Of a stretch of DNA of 8,704 bases, positions 1 through 5,878 are shown piece after piece (the stretch's first letter is position 1; each line of letters opens with the position of its first letter). This DNA comes from an uncultured Clostridia bacterium (GTDB taxonomy: Bacteria; Bacillota; Clostridia; Christensenellales; Aristaeellaceae), in the NCBI GenBank assembly GCA_944363005.1, contig CALVTV010000133.1, positions 1 through 8,704 on the forward strand. Reading direction: 5' to 3'. The notes under the pieces are model-generated. The model saw nothing but the letters and a program-made list of their open reading frames with translations. It had not been told where the DNA came from and searched no databases. A program made the position numbers and the translations under genes.

Positions 1-22
1 CGCTGATTGAGCAACAGCCTAT

Positions 23-113
23 GGAGAGTTGGCTGAGTGGTCTAAGGCGCACGACTGGAAATCGTGTGTGGGCTGATACCCCACCTAGGGTTCAAATCCC
101 TAACTCTCCGCCA
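23..113 (+). tRNA. tRNA-Ser (anticodon GGA)
   Basis: This is a class II tRNA of 91 nt that decodes UCC/UCU serine codons. The acceptor stem GGAGAGT (23-29) pairs with ACTCTCC (103-109), followed by discriminator G110 and an encoded CCA (111-113). The D arm contains TTGGCTGAGTGGT. The anticodon stem encloses the loop CTGGAAA, which reads GGA. A long variable arm (GTGGGCTGATACCCCAC region) is typical of tRNA-Ser. The T arm has GGTTCAAATCC. All stems close by eye, so identity and boundaries are secure. Confidence 0.97.
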
Positions 114-114
114 T

Positions 115-152
115 TCCGTTTTCCTAGTGATAGCTGGGAAAGCGGATTTTTT
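115..152 (+). terminator. Rho-independent terminator of tRNA-Ser
   Basis: The stem 115-125 (TCCGTTTTCCT) pairs with 136-146 (GGGAAAGCGGA) over 11 positions including G-T pairs. It is followed at once by six T residues (147-152). It begins two bases after the CCA end and so terminates the tRNA transcript. Confidence 0.82.
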
Positions 153-184
153 ATTCTTCTCGTATATACGCACTTTTCAAGCAT

Positions 185-213
185 TGAAAAAAGCCGCCTG
201 CGGAGGCGGCTCA
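185..213 (-). terminator. Terminator of the MerR-family gene
   Basis: AGCCGCC (192-198) and GGCGGCT (205-211) form a perfect 7-bp GC-rich stem with a 6-nt loop. On the minus strand it is followed by a run of T (complement of the A run 187-191). It lies about 75 bp past the stop codon of the minus-strand regulator, so it most likely ends that transcript. Confidence 0.82.
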
Positions 214-288
214 TCTGAAATGGAAATATTGGATTTGTACCGGAGATTGCTGCAATGTACGAATTGTGGAGAAAAAAGAGATGCAAAT

Positions 289-1098
289 TCAATCCACCAC
301 CGGGATGATCAATTCCGCATAGTGTCGCTTATGGGCATACTCGTCGCAAAACCAGGCATATTGCCGGGTGTAGCCGGAACTGACGGGCGTGAGCTTGTGT
401 TCGGCAAGGAAAGCCGTGCATTGTTCGAGAACCTGCGATATGGTCCGGGATTCGGGATTGGACAGCTCAAACAGACAGCGCACGCTCTTGGGACCAGCGC
501 TCATGGACATACCGGAAAAGTCCGCGTGAATGGCGGTTGTGTATTCAACGGGAGCGCAAATGCCGACCGGCAGAGGAATATCTTGCTGTTGAAACCATTG
601 TAGCGGGACGACAGTGCAGTAACTGGTTAAAGGGAAAGCGTCAATGAGGTCTTTGAGCAGAGCCGATTTGTTTGCCTGAGAAAAGAGGTCGCTCACCGAA
701 GCAAAATCGATGAGATAAGCCGCACAACCTTGACAGAGGCGGGGACGCATGGAAAAGCGTTCGCTGTCGCGGAGCAGATCTGTGCCCGCAGTCAAGCGGT
801 CATAAATGGCACGGGTGAGTGTGAGTTGCTCGCGCAGTTCGCTTCGTTTGGCGTCCATCATGGCAATCAGTTCATCCTGTGGACAGTCGCTGAGGATGTG
901 CTTGATTTCGTCCAGAGAAAACCCCTGACGCTGGTAGCTCTTGATAAAACCAAGACGCTGCACATCGTTCAGCGAAAACTGACGAAATCCGTTGCGCGTA
1001 GCGCGCTGCGGCGTAAGCAACCCTTTTTCCTCGTAAAAGCGCAGGGCTTCCGGCGTCAGTCCATAGGCAACAGAGAGCGCACTGATGGAAATTTTCAT
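289..1098 (-). CDS. MerR-family transcriptional regulator with C-terminal effector domain
   Basis: This 269-residue regulator has a MerR winged-helix DNA-binding domain at residues 1-70. It carries the hallmark LTPEALRFYEEKGLL recognition-helix region and NGFRQFSLNDVQRLGFI wing. A helix of about residues 75-110 would form the antiparallel dimer coiled coil. The remaining ~155 residues are longer than a metal-responsive MerR tail. The RPRLCQGCAAYL segment and the overall length suggest a GyrI/BmrR-like small-molecule effector domain; this part is inference. Cys122 and Cys125 (C-x2-C) are noted, but there is no proof that they bind metal. The ATG at 1098 is preceded by AGAAGGAG with good spacing. 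The gene is divergent from the flavoprotein at 1336, and the region between contains a 19-bp-spacer promoter over a near-palindrome. The regulator therefore probably controls the flavoprotein and possibly itself. The ligand cannot be read from the sequence. Confidence 0.9.
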   Translation of the reverse strand: MKISISALSVAYGLTPEALRFYEEKGLLTPQRATRNGFRQFSLNDVQRLGFIKSYQRQGFSLDEIKHILSDCPQDELIAMMDAKRSELREQLTLTRAIYDRLTAGTDLLRDSERFSMRPRLCQGCAAYLIDFASVSDLFSQANKSALLKDLIDAFPLTSYCTVVPLQWFQQQDIPLPVGICAPVEYTTAIHADFSGMSMSAGPKSVRCLFELSNPESRTISQVLEQCTAFLAEHKLTPVSSGYTRQYAWFCDEYAHKRHYAELIIPVVD

Positions 1099-1159
1099 CG
1101 TTCATGCTCCTTCTGATTCTGAAATTGACAAAAAAATTGCAAAAATACGAAATTAAGAC

Positions 1160-1190
1160 TTGATCCTAAAGCGGCTTGAGATGATATAAT
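1160..1190 (+). promoter_or_regulatory. MerR-type promoter with 19-bp spacer and dyad operator
   Basis: The -35 element TTGATC (1160-1165) and a perfect -10 TATAAT (1185-1190) are separated by 19 bp. Ordinary sigma-70/sigma-A promoters use about 17 bp. An overlong 19-20 bp spacer is the known signature of MerR-activated promoters, whose DNA is untwisted by the regulator. The spacer holds the near-palindrome CTAAAGC-G-GCTTGAG (1166-1180, one mismatch between arms), placed almost centrally. It reads towards the flavoprotein gene, with the MerR gene directly on the other side. Predicted transcription starts near 1197 and gives a ~140-nt leader. Confidence 0.72.
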
Positions 1191-1198
1191 CAAAGTTA

Positions 1199-1282
1199 CG
1201 GAGAGCTTGGTAAAACTTGGGGGATATGGTTTCAGTGTAGCGGAAACGCAGGCAAAAATCAATCCCCCAATTTACGTCTCCG
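1199..1282 (+). other. Long imperfect inverted repeat in the flavoprotein leader (structured 5' UTR?)
   Basis: Three blocks pair in order. CGGAGA (1199-1204) pairs with TCTCCG (1277-1282), GTAAA (1210-1214) with TTTAC (1271-1275), and TTGGGGGAT (1217-1225) with ATCCCCCAA (1262-1270). Left-arm bulges separate them. An inner GTTTC (1229-1233) can pair with GAAAC (1243-1247). The repeat lies just downstream of the predicted start near 1197, so the RNA would fold into one long stem. I do not recognise a known riboswitch class. A TATACT at 1286-1291 just after it could be a second -10, but no convincing -35 accompanies it. Confidence 0.5.
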
Positions 1283-1335
1283 CGGTATACTATTGGAACA
1301 GGTAAAAGCATGAGAAGAGGAAGGAGAGCCACACG

Positions 1336-3078
1336 ATGAAAAAGAGCGTATTTTTGATGGCGTTGGTTCTGATGCTGATCGTCAGCACGTGCGCGCTGGC
1401 GATGACTCCGGGAACGTATGAGGCCGAGGGTACCGGCATGGGCGGTGCCGTGAAGGTTGCCGTGACGGTGAGCGAAACTGCGATTGAGAAGGTTGAGGTG
1501 CTCGAGCACAACGAGACGGCAGGCATCTCGGATCCGGCGATTGAGCGCATCCCAGCGGCGATCGTTGAGGGGCAGGCCCTCGCGGTGGATGCCGTATCGG
1601 GCGCGACGCTGACTTCCAACGCGATCCTCACGGCTGCGGAACTGGCGCTCACCGAAGCGGGCGCGGACATTGAAGCGCTGAAGGTGAAGGCGCAGACCGA
1701 AGCGGTTGCGGGCGAGACCATTGAAAAGACGGCGGACGTCGTGGTCATTGGCGCGGGCGGCGCGGGCGTTGCGGCGGCTGTTGAGGCGTATGATGCCGGG
1801 GCGTCGGTGGTGCTGCTTGAAAAGATGGTGGCCATCGGCGGCACGACGGCGACCAGCCAGGGCCTTGTAGGTGGCTATGAGTCCAAGTACACCAAGGAGA
1901 TGGACGTGCATTACACCTTTGAGGAGATGTACGAGAATCTCATGAGCAATGCGTCCTATCGTCTGGACCCGGCGCTCACGAAGGTGACCATCGAAAAGTC
2001 CGGCGAGACCATCGACTGGATGGCGGACCGCCTTGGAATGAACTTTTACAAGGTCACGGTGGGGTATGGCCCGCTGACCATGATGCACATGATCGAAAAT
2101 GCCGGTGCTGGCATGAAGACGGCGATGGAAGCCACGCTGGCGAACACGGAAATCGATCTGATGCTTGAAACGCGCGCTACGGAACTGCTGATGAACGAGG
2201 ATGGCTCCGTCAAGGGCGTGAAGGCTACCTGTGGCGCGGACACGGTGATCGTGTATGCGGACAGCGTTGTGATCGCGACCGGCGGCTATTCCAACAATCC
2301 CGAACTTACCGCGCTGCTTGATCCGGAAAAGGCCGGTACGTATGGCATCGGCTTTGCGGGCGCGACGGGCGACGGCTTGATTATGGCGAGCAATGTCGGC
2401 GCGGCGCTGACGCATACGGGCGACCTGATGTGCGTGCTCAAGGATTACGAAATCATGTCCGAGCACAACGGAACGTCGGCTACCGCGAACGTCTCCAGCT
2501 TCATTAGCCGTCCCAACACGGTGCTTGTCGGCGCGGATGGCAAGCGCTTCGTGGACGAGAAGGACATCGGCTACATGACCCAGAAGCTCAACAGCCCCAT
2601 CTTTGCCCAGATGCATGCGGATGGGCTGGGCTATGTGTGGGCCATCAGCGATCAGAAGTCGCTGACGGAAGCGAACGTCAAGCGCGGTCTTGAGATGGAG
2701 TTCATCACGGCGGACACCTTCGAAGAACTGGCCCAGAAGATGGGCCTTGACGAGGCGGCGCTCGTGGAGACGCTCACCAACTACAACAGCTATTGCGAGA
2801 CCGGCCATGATCCGGAGTTTGGCCGCCTGCAGCTGGCCAAGCTGGAAGCGCCGTACTGCGCTGTCAAGGTTGTGCCCTGCGAGATCATCACCTATGGCGG
2901 CATTGCGCGCAATGAGCAGTCCGAGGTGATCCGTGCGGACGGCACGGTCATCGAGGGCCTCTACACCGCGGGTGAGGCGAGCGCCAACAGCGCGTACATG
3001 GGCTTCACCATTTCCAACGCCTTTACTTGGGGCCGCATTGCCGGCCGTGGCGCTGCGGAGTATGCGCTCGCCAAGTAA
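1336..3078 (+). CDS. Exported FMN-binding / FAD-dependent oxidoreductase (fumarate-reductase flavoprotein family)
   Basis: This 580-residue secreted flavoprotein starts at ATG 1336 after GGAAGGAGAG. Residues 1-22 form a Sec signal peptide (KK, hydrophobic core, then ALA as a likely signal peptidase I site). Residues ~27-110 are an FMN-binding domain with D85-AV-SGAT91. This is the motif in which ApbE-type transferases attach FMN to the Thr. Residues ~133-575 are a FAD_binding_2 domain. It shows the dinucleotide motif VVVIGAGGAGVAAAVEA (135-151), Glu162 at the end of the second strand, IATGGY (313-318) and GLYTAGEASA (541-550). The family moves electrons from FMN through FAD to an acceptor outside the membrane. 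Active-site residues of true fumarate reductases appear substituted: IITYGG stands where HHTMGG is expected, and no Arg is seen in the two expected places. The acceptor is therefore probably not fumarate. It lies opposite the MerR gene and is likely under its control. Confidence 0.9.
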   Translation: MKKSVFLMALVLMLIVSTCALAMTPGTYEAEGTGMGGAVKVAVTVSETAIEKVEVLEHNETAGISDPAIERIPAAIVEGQALAVDAVSGATLTSNAILTAAELALTEAGADIEALKVKAQTEAVAGETIEKTADVVVIGAGGAGVAAAVEAYDAGASVVLLEKMVAIGGTTATSQGLVGGYESKYTKEMDVHYTFEEMYENLMSNASYRLDPALTKVTIEKSGETIDWMADRLGMNFYKVTVGYGPLTMMHMIENAGAGMKTAMEATLANTEIDLMLETRATELLMNEDGSVKGVKATCGADTVIVYADSVVIATGGYSNNPELTALLDPEKAGTYGIGFAGATGDGLIMASNVGAALTHTGDLMCVLKDYEIMSEHNGTSATANVSSFISRPNTVLVGADGKRFVDEKDIGYMTQKLNSPIFAQMHADGLGYVWAISDQKSLTEANVKRGLEMEFITADTFEELAQKMGLDEAALVETLTNYNSYCETGHDPEFGRLQLAKLEAPYCAVKVVPCEIITYGGIARNEQSEVIRADGTVIEGLYTAGEASANSAYMGFTISNAFTWGRIAGRGAAEYALAK

Positions 3079-3090
3079 TCCAATATCCGC

Positions 3091-3126
3091 CAGGCAGCAG
3101 AACGCATCTGCTGCCTGCATTTGTCT
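3091..3126 (+). terminator. Hairpin after the flavoprotein gene, probable terminator
   Basis: CAGGCAGCAG (3091-3100) and CTGCTGCCTG (3108-3117) form a perfect 10-bp stem with a 7-nt loop, 12 bp after the stop at 3078. The trailing ATTTGT is only a weak T tract. Termination may be partial, which would let some transcription enter the next gene at 3149. Confidence 0.68.
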
Positions 3127-3148
3127 GGAACGCTCGGGAGGATATGAC

Positions 3149-3607
3149 GTGACTGAATTGGAACAAAAGCTCTCGGTATTGGCACAGATCGCTCGTGTTT
3201 TGAACCAGAACCGTGTAATTTGGGCCGTTGGGGGTTCTTTGCTGCTGTATTTGAAAGGGAAAACGGATACATTTCACGACTTGGATCTCATGGTCAGCGA
3301 AGCGCAGATCGAAACGGCGAAAACCCTGCTTTCAGCCATGGGCGTCATGTTGCCGCCGAATCCGAACGCTCAGTACAAGACAAGGCACTTCCTCGAATTC
3401 AACATACAGGGCGTCGATGTGGATGTCATGGCGGGATTTGTCATCGTTTGCGAAGGCAGGGAATACGATTGCTCCTTGTTGCCGCAGCAGATTGTCGAGT
3501 ACAAGCCAATCCACGGGGAGAGCATACCGTTGCAGGCGCTGAAGGATTGGCGAAGATATTACGAACTGATGGGAAGAACAGAAAAAGTTGCGATGATCGA
3601 CAGCTAA
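3149..3607 (+). CDS. Nucleotidyltransferase-fold protein, function unknown
   Basis: This is a 152-residue protein starting at GTG 3149, which has GGGAGG (3136-3141) seven bases upstream. A nearby ATG at 3144 is out of frame. The N-terminal half carries the nucleotidyltransferase signature: VGGS (27-30) followed by the acidic pair D44-L-D46 in FHDLDLMV. A likely third metal-binding acidic residue is D90 or D92 in GVDVDVM. This resembles AbiEii/MNT-type and small antibiotic-nucleotidyltransferase-like proteins, which transfer a nucleotide to a protein, RNA or small molecule. The C-terminus (KDWRRYYELMGR) is helical and basic. No antitoxin-like partner lies beside it, and it is shorter than full AbiEii toxins (~300 aa). 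It sits between the flavoprotein and a convergent ybaK gene. No promoter of its own is clear, so read-through from upstream is possible. The fold is fairly sure and the substrate unknown. Confidence 0.78.
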   Translation: MTELEQKLSVLAQIARVLNQNRVIWAVGGSLLLYLKGKTDTFHDLDLMVSEAQIETAKTLLSAMGVMLPPNPNAQYKTRHFLEFNIQGVDVDVMAGFVIVCEGREYDCSLLPQQIVEYKPIHGESIPLQALKDWRRYYELMGRTEKVAMIDS

Positions 3608-3622
3608 AGAGGCTTGAAGGGA

Positions 3623-3660
3623 TGCAAAAAACCGCCTGCTTAGAGACAGGCGGTTTTGCA
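3623..3660. terminator. Bidirectional terminator between convergent genes
   Basis: TGCAAAAAACCGCCTG (3623-3638) pairs with CAGGCGGTTTTGCA (3647-3660) around an 8-nt loop, with two unpaired A residues. The GC stem is flanked by A on the left and T on the right, so it works in both directions. It serves the plus-strand nucleotidyltransferase ending at 3607 and the minus-strand ybaK gene ending at 3713. Confidence 0.88.
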
Positions 3661-3712
3661 TGTTCCGGGTTGTCAGTTCAGAGGACAGAAAGGGGGGAAA
3701 GCAAAGGCGGAA

Positions 3713-4189
3713 TCAGTCGGTCAGTGCGGCGTACTGCGCATGCACCATTTGGCAGAGGGCGTCAGGGGAGAGCTCGACCTGTGCGCCGATTTTCCCTGCG
3801 CTCACGCAGATGGTGTCAAAAAGTTGAGCCGTTTCGTCGATGAAGGTCGGATAGCTTTTTTTCATCCCGATGGGGCTGCATCCTCCGTGAATGTATCCCG
3901 TGTTGGGCAGAAGGAGTTTTTGGGGAATCATCTCGATGGCTTTTTCTCCACAGGCTGCTGCGGCGCGCTTCAGGTTGAGCGTGGCGTTTCCGGGAATGAC
4001 GAACACGTAGAACGCGCGGCTTTTTCCCTGCGTGACGAGGGTTTTGAATACCGAATCGGGGTTTTGCCCCAGACTCTTGGATACGGAAACCGCGTCGATG
4101 CCCGCATCCGGAGTATAATAGTGGGGAATATAAGGAATATCGGCCTGCTCAAGCAGACGCATGACATTGGTTTTGATGGTATCGCTCAT
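3713..4189 (-). CDS. ybaK: Cys-tRNA(Pro)/Cys-tRNA(Cys) deacylase YbaK
   Basis: This 158-residue cytoplasmic editing enzyme hydrolyses Cys mischarged onto tRNA(Pro), acting in trans with prolyl-tRNA synthetase. It is full length for the YbaK/EbsC family and related to the INS editing domain of bacterial ProRS. Visible family features are the N-terminal TNVMRLLEQADIPY, the SVFKTLV segment with the conserved catalytic-site Lys, FVIPGNATLNLKRAAAACG, and the highly conserved GYIHGGCSPIGMKK loop. The ATG at 4189 is preceded on the minus strand by AGGAGG (complement of 4197-4202) with a 7-nt spacer. A promoter is visible upstream (4219-4246). It is transcribed alone, divergent from the ABC operon and convergent with the nucleotidyltransferase. 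Nothing looks broken. Confidence 0.95.
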   Translation of the reverse strand: MSDTIKTNVMRLLEQADIPYIPHYYTPDAGIDAVSVSKSLGQNPDSVFKTLVTQGKSRAFYVFVIPGNATLNLKRAAAACGEKAIEMIPQKLLLPNTGYIHGGCSPIGMKKSYPTFIDETAQLFDTICVSAGKIGAQVELSPDALCQMVHAQYAALTD

Positions 4190-4218
4190 GCGGATGCCTC
4201 CTGTTAGGATTTGATGTT

Positions 4219-4246
4219 ATTGTAACACAAAGTGTATCCGTTGCAA
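4219..4246 (-). promoter_or_regulatory. Probable promoter of ybaK
   Basis: Read on the minus strand there is TTGCAA (-35, 4241-4246), a 16-bp spacer and TACAAT (-10, 4219-4224). This is close to sigma-A consensus and ~30 bp upstream of the ybaK start codon. Confidence 0.6.
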
Positions 4247-4272
4247 AGGTTGGCATATTGCGAAAATAATGC

Positions 4273-4301
4273 TTTTAAATCGGTGAAAAGTACGTTATAA
4301 T
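4273..4301 (+). promoter_or_regulatory. Probable promoter of the ABC transporter operon
   Basis: A perfect TATAAT (4296-4301) lies ~38 bp upstream of the start codon. With a 17-bp spacer the -35 would be TTTTAA (4273-4278), which is a poor match, so the promoter may need an activator. No purine riboswitch or clear operator is recognisable in the short leader. Confidence 0.5.
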
Positions 4302-4339
4302 TGAATTGACAGTGAATCTGCAACAGGGGAGTGATGGCT

Positions 4340-5866
4340 TTGAGCGAATACATCATCGAGATGCTGAACATCACCAAGGAGTTCCCGGGCATTGTCGCCA
4401 ATGATGATATCACGCTTCAACTGCGAAGGGGAGAAATTCATGCGCTTCTTGGGGAAAATGGCGCGGGAAAATCGACGCTGATGAGCGTGCTCTTCGGGCT
4501 GTATCATCCGGAAAAGGGCGAAATCCGCAAAAATGGCGAGGTTGTGCATATCAAGGACCCCAATGATGCCAACGCGCTGGGCATCGGCATGGTGCATCAG
4601 CACTTCAAGCTGGTGGAAGTCTTTTCGGTTCTTGACAATATCATTCTCGGCGTTGAACCGGCCAAGGGACCTTTCGGCTATTTGCAAAAGGAAGAAGCGC
4701 GCAAAAAGGTCGTCGAGCTGAGCGAGCGGTACGGCCTGATGGTCGATCCGGACGCAATGGTCGAGGATATCACCGTGGGCATGCAGCAGCGCACGGAGAT
4801 CCTCAAGATGCTTTACCGCGACAACGAAGTGCTCATCTTTGACGAACCGACTGCCGTGCTCACGCCGCAGGAGATCGACGAGCTGATGAAGATCATGAAA
4901 GGGCTGACGGCCGAGGGCAAGTCCATCCTCTTCATTACCCATAAGCTCGATGAGATCAAGGCTGTGGCGGACCGTTGCACCGTGCTGCGCAAGGGAAAGT
5001 GCATCGGCACGGTCGATGTGGCGACGACGAGCAAGGAAGAACTCAGCGAGATGATGGTCGGGCGCAAGGTGCAGCTGCTGGTAGACAAGAAGCCCTATCA
5101 CCCGGGAGAGAGCGTGCTGACGGTGCAAAACCTCACCGTGCGCGGCAAGCGCCATGCCAAGCCGCTGGTCAACAACGTATCCTTTAATGTGCATCGCGGT
5201 GAAATTGTCTGTATCGCAGGCATCGACGGAAACGGACAGAGCGACCTTGTCTATGCTCTTACGGGCCTGGCCAAGGCGGAGAGCGGCAAAATCTTTGTGA
5301 ACAACCGCGATGTTACGCACCTGTCCGTTCGCGAACGCAACAATGTGGGCATCAGCCACATTCCCGAGGACCGGCATAAGCACGGTCTGGTGCTCGATTA
5401 CACGCTGGAAAACAACCTCGTGCTCAAACGCTATAACCAGAAACCGTTTGCCAAACGCGGCTTCCTCAACTTTCAGGAGATTCGCCGGTATGCCGACCGG
5501 TTGATTGAGAAGTTTGACGTGCGCAGTGGACAGGGCGCGCAGACGGTTACCCGCAGCATGTCCGGTGGCAACCAACAGAAGGCCATCATTGCAAGGGAAA
5601 TTGACCTTGGCAACGATTTGCTCATCGCGGTTCAGCCCACGCGCGGTCTGGATGTGGGCGCGATTGAGTACATCCGCAAGGAACTGATGGCGCAGCGGGA
5701 TGCGGGAAAGGCCGTGCTGCTCGTTTCGCTGGAACTGGATGAGGTGCTGGAGGTGCCGGATCGGATACTGGTCATGTATGAAGGCGCGATTGTAGGCGAG
5801 CTCGATCCAAGGCATACTACAGCGCAAGAGTTGGGTCTGTATATGGCCGGCGCGCAGCGCGGATAA
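4340..5866 (+). CDS. Nucleoside-type ABC transporter ATP-binding protein (NupO/YufO-like, double NBD)
   Basis: This cytoplasmic ATPase of 508 residues powers import through the two permeases that follow. It has two ATP-binding halves, as in the RbsA/MglA and BMP-linked nucleoside systems. The first half has Walker A GENGAGKST (38-46), the altered signature VGMQQ, Walker B LIFDEPT (D168-E169) and the switch His in FITHKLDE. The second half has the family-typical degenerate Walker A GIDGNGQS (294-301, no Lys), signature SMSGGNQQ (406-413) and AVQPTRGLDVGA, with Gln in place of the catalytic Glu. Three in-frame starts exist: GTG 4331, ATG 4334 and TTG 4340. I chose TTG because GGGGAG (4326-4331) is 8 nt away from it but overlaps or abuts the others, and because the protein then begins MSEYIIEML, as is usual in the family. 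The stop codon overlaps the ribosome site of the next gene. Confidence 0.93.
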   Translation: MSEYIIEMLNITKEFPGIVANDDITLQLRRGEIHALLGENGAGKSTLMSVLFGLYHPEKGEIRKNGEVVHIKDPNDANALGIGMVHQHFKLVEVFSVLDNIILGVEPAKGPFGYLQKEEARKKVVELSERYGLMVDPDAMVEDITVGMQQRTEILKMLYRDNEVLIFDEPTAVLTPQEIDELMKIMKGLTAEGKSILFITHKLDEIKAVADRCTVLRKGKCIGTVDVATTSKEELSEMMVGRKVQLLVDKKPYHPGESVLTVQNLTVRGKRHAKPLVNNVSFNVHRGEIVCIAGIDGNGQSDLVYALTGLAKAESGKIFVNNRDVTHLSVRERNNVGISHIPEDRHKHGLVLDYTLENNLVLKRYNQKPFAKRGFLNFQEIRRYADRLIEKFDVRSGQGAQTVTRSMSGGNQQKAIIAREIDLGNDLLIAVQPTRGLDVGAIEYIRKELMAQRDAGKAVLLVSLELDEVLEVPDRILVMYEGAIVGELDPRHTTAQELGLYMAGAQRG

Positions 5867-5878
5867 GGAGACATGCAC

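Noticed and set aside
21..603. Small plus-strand open frames across the tRNA and the end of the MerR gene
   Set aside because: They read through the tRNA, two terminators and the antisense of the MerR gene, and no protein family is recognisable.
1190..1335. FMN riboswitch in the flavoprotein leader
   Set aside because: An attractive idea for a flavin protein, but the conserved FMN-aptamer core sequences are not visible. Only the generic long inverted repeat is claimed.
1387..1405. Lipoprotein signal at Cys19 of the flavoprotein (VSTC)
   Set aside because: Thr at the position before Cys is a poor lipobox, and an ALA signal peptidase I site follows directly. A lipoprotein remains possible but is not preferred.
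1153..3120. A 655-residue open frame on the minus strand opposite the flavoprotein gene
   Set aside because: It mirrors the whole flavoprotein gene and runs into its promoter. The translation is rich in Arg/His/Ala with no family motif, which is the usual antisense shadow of a GC-rich gene.
5219..5242. Loss of Walker A lysine in the second half of the ABC ATPase as evidence of a dead gene
   Set aside because: A degenerate second Walker A and Gln in the second Walker B are normal in this RbsA-like/nucleoside family.
4295..5878. A 527-residue open frame on the minus strand opposite the ABC ATPase gene
   Set aside because: It covers exactly the ATPase gene, shows no domain, and the plus-strand product is beyond doubt.
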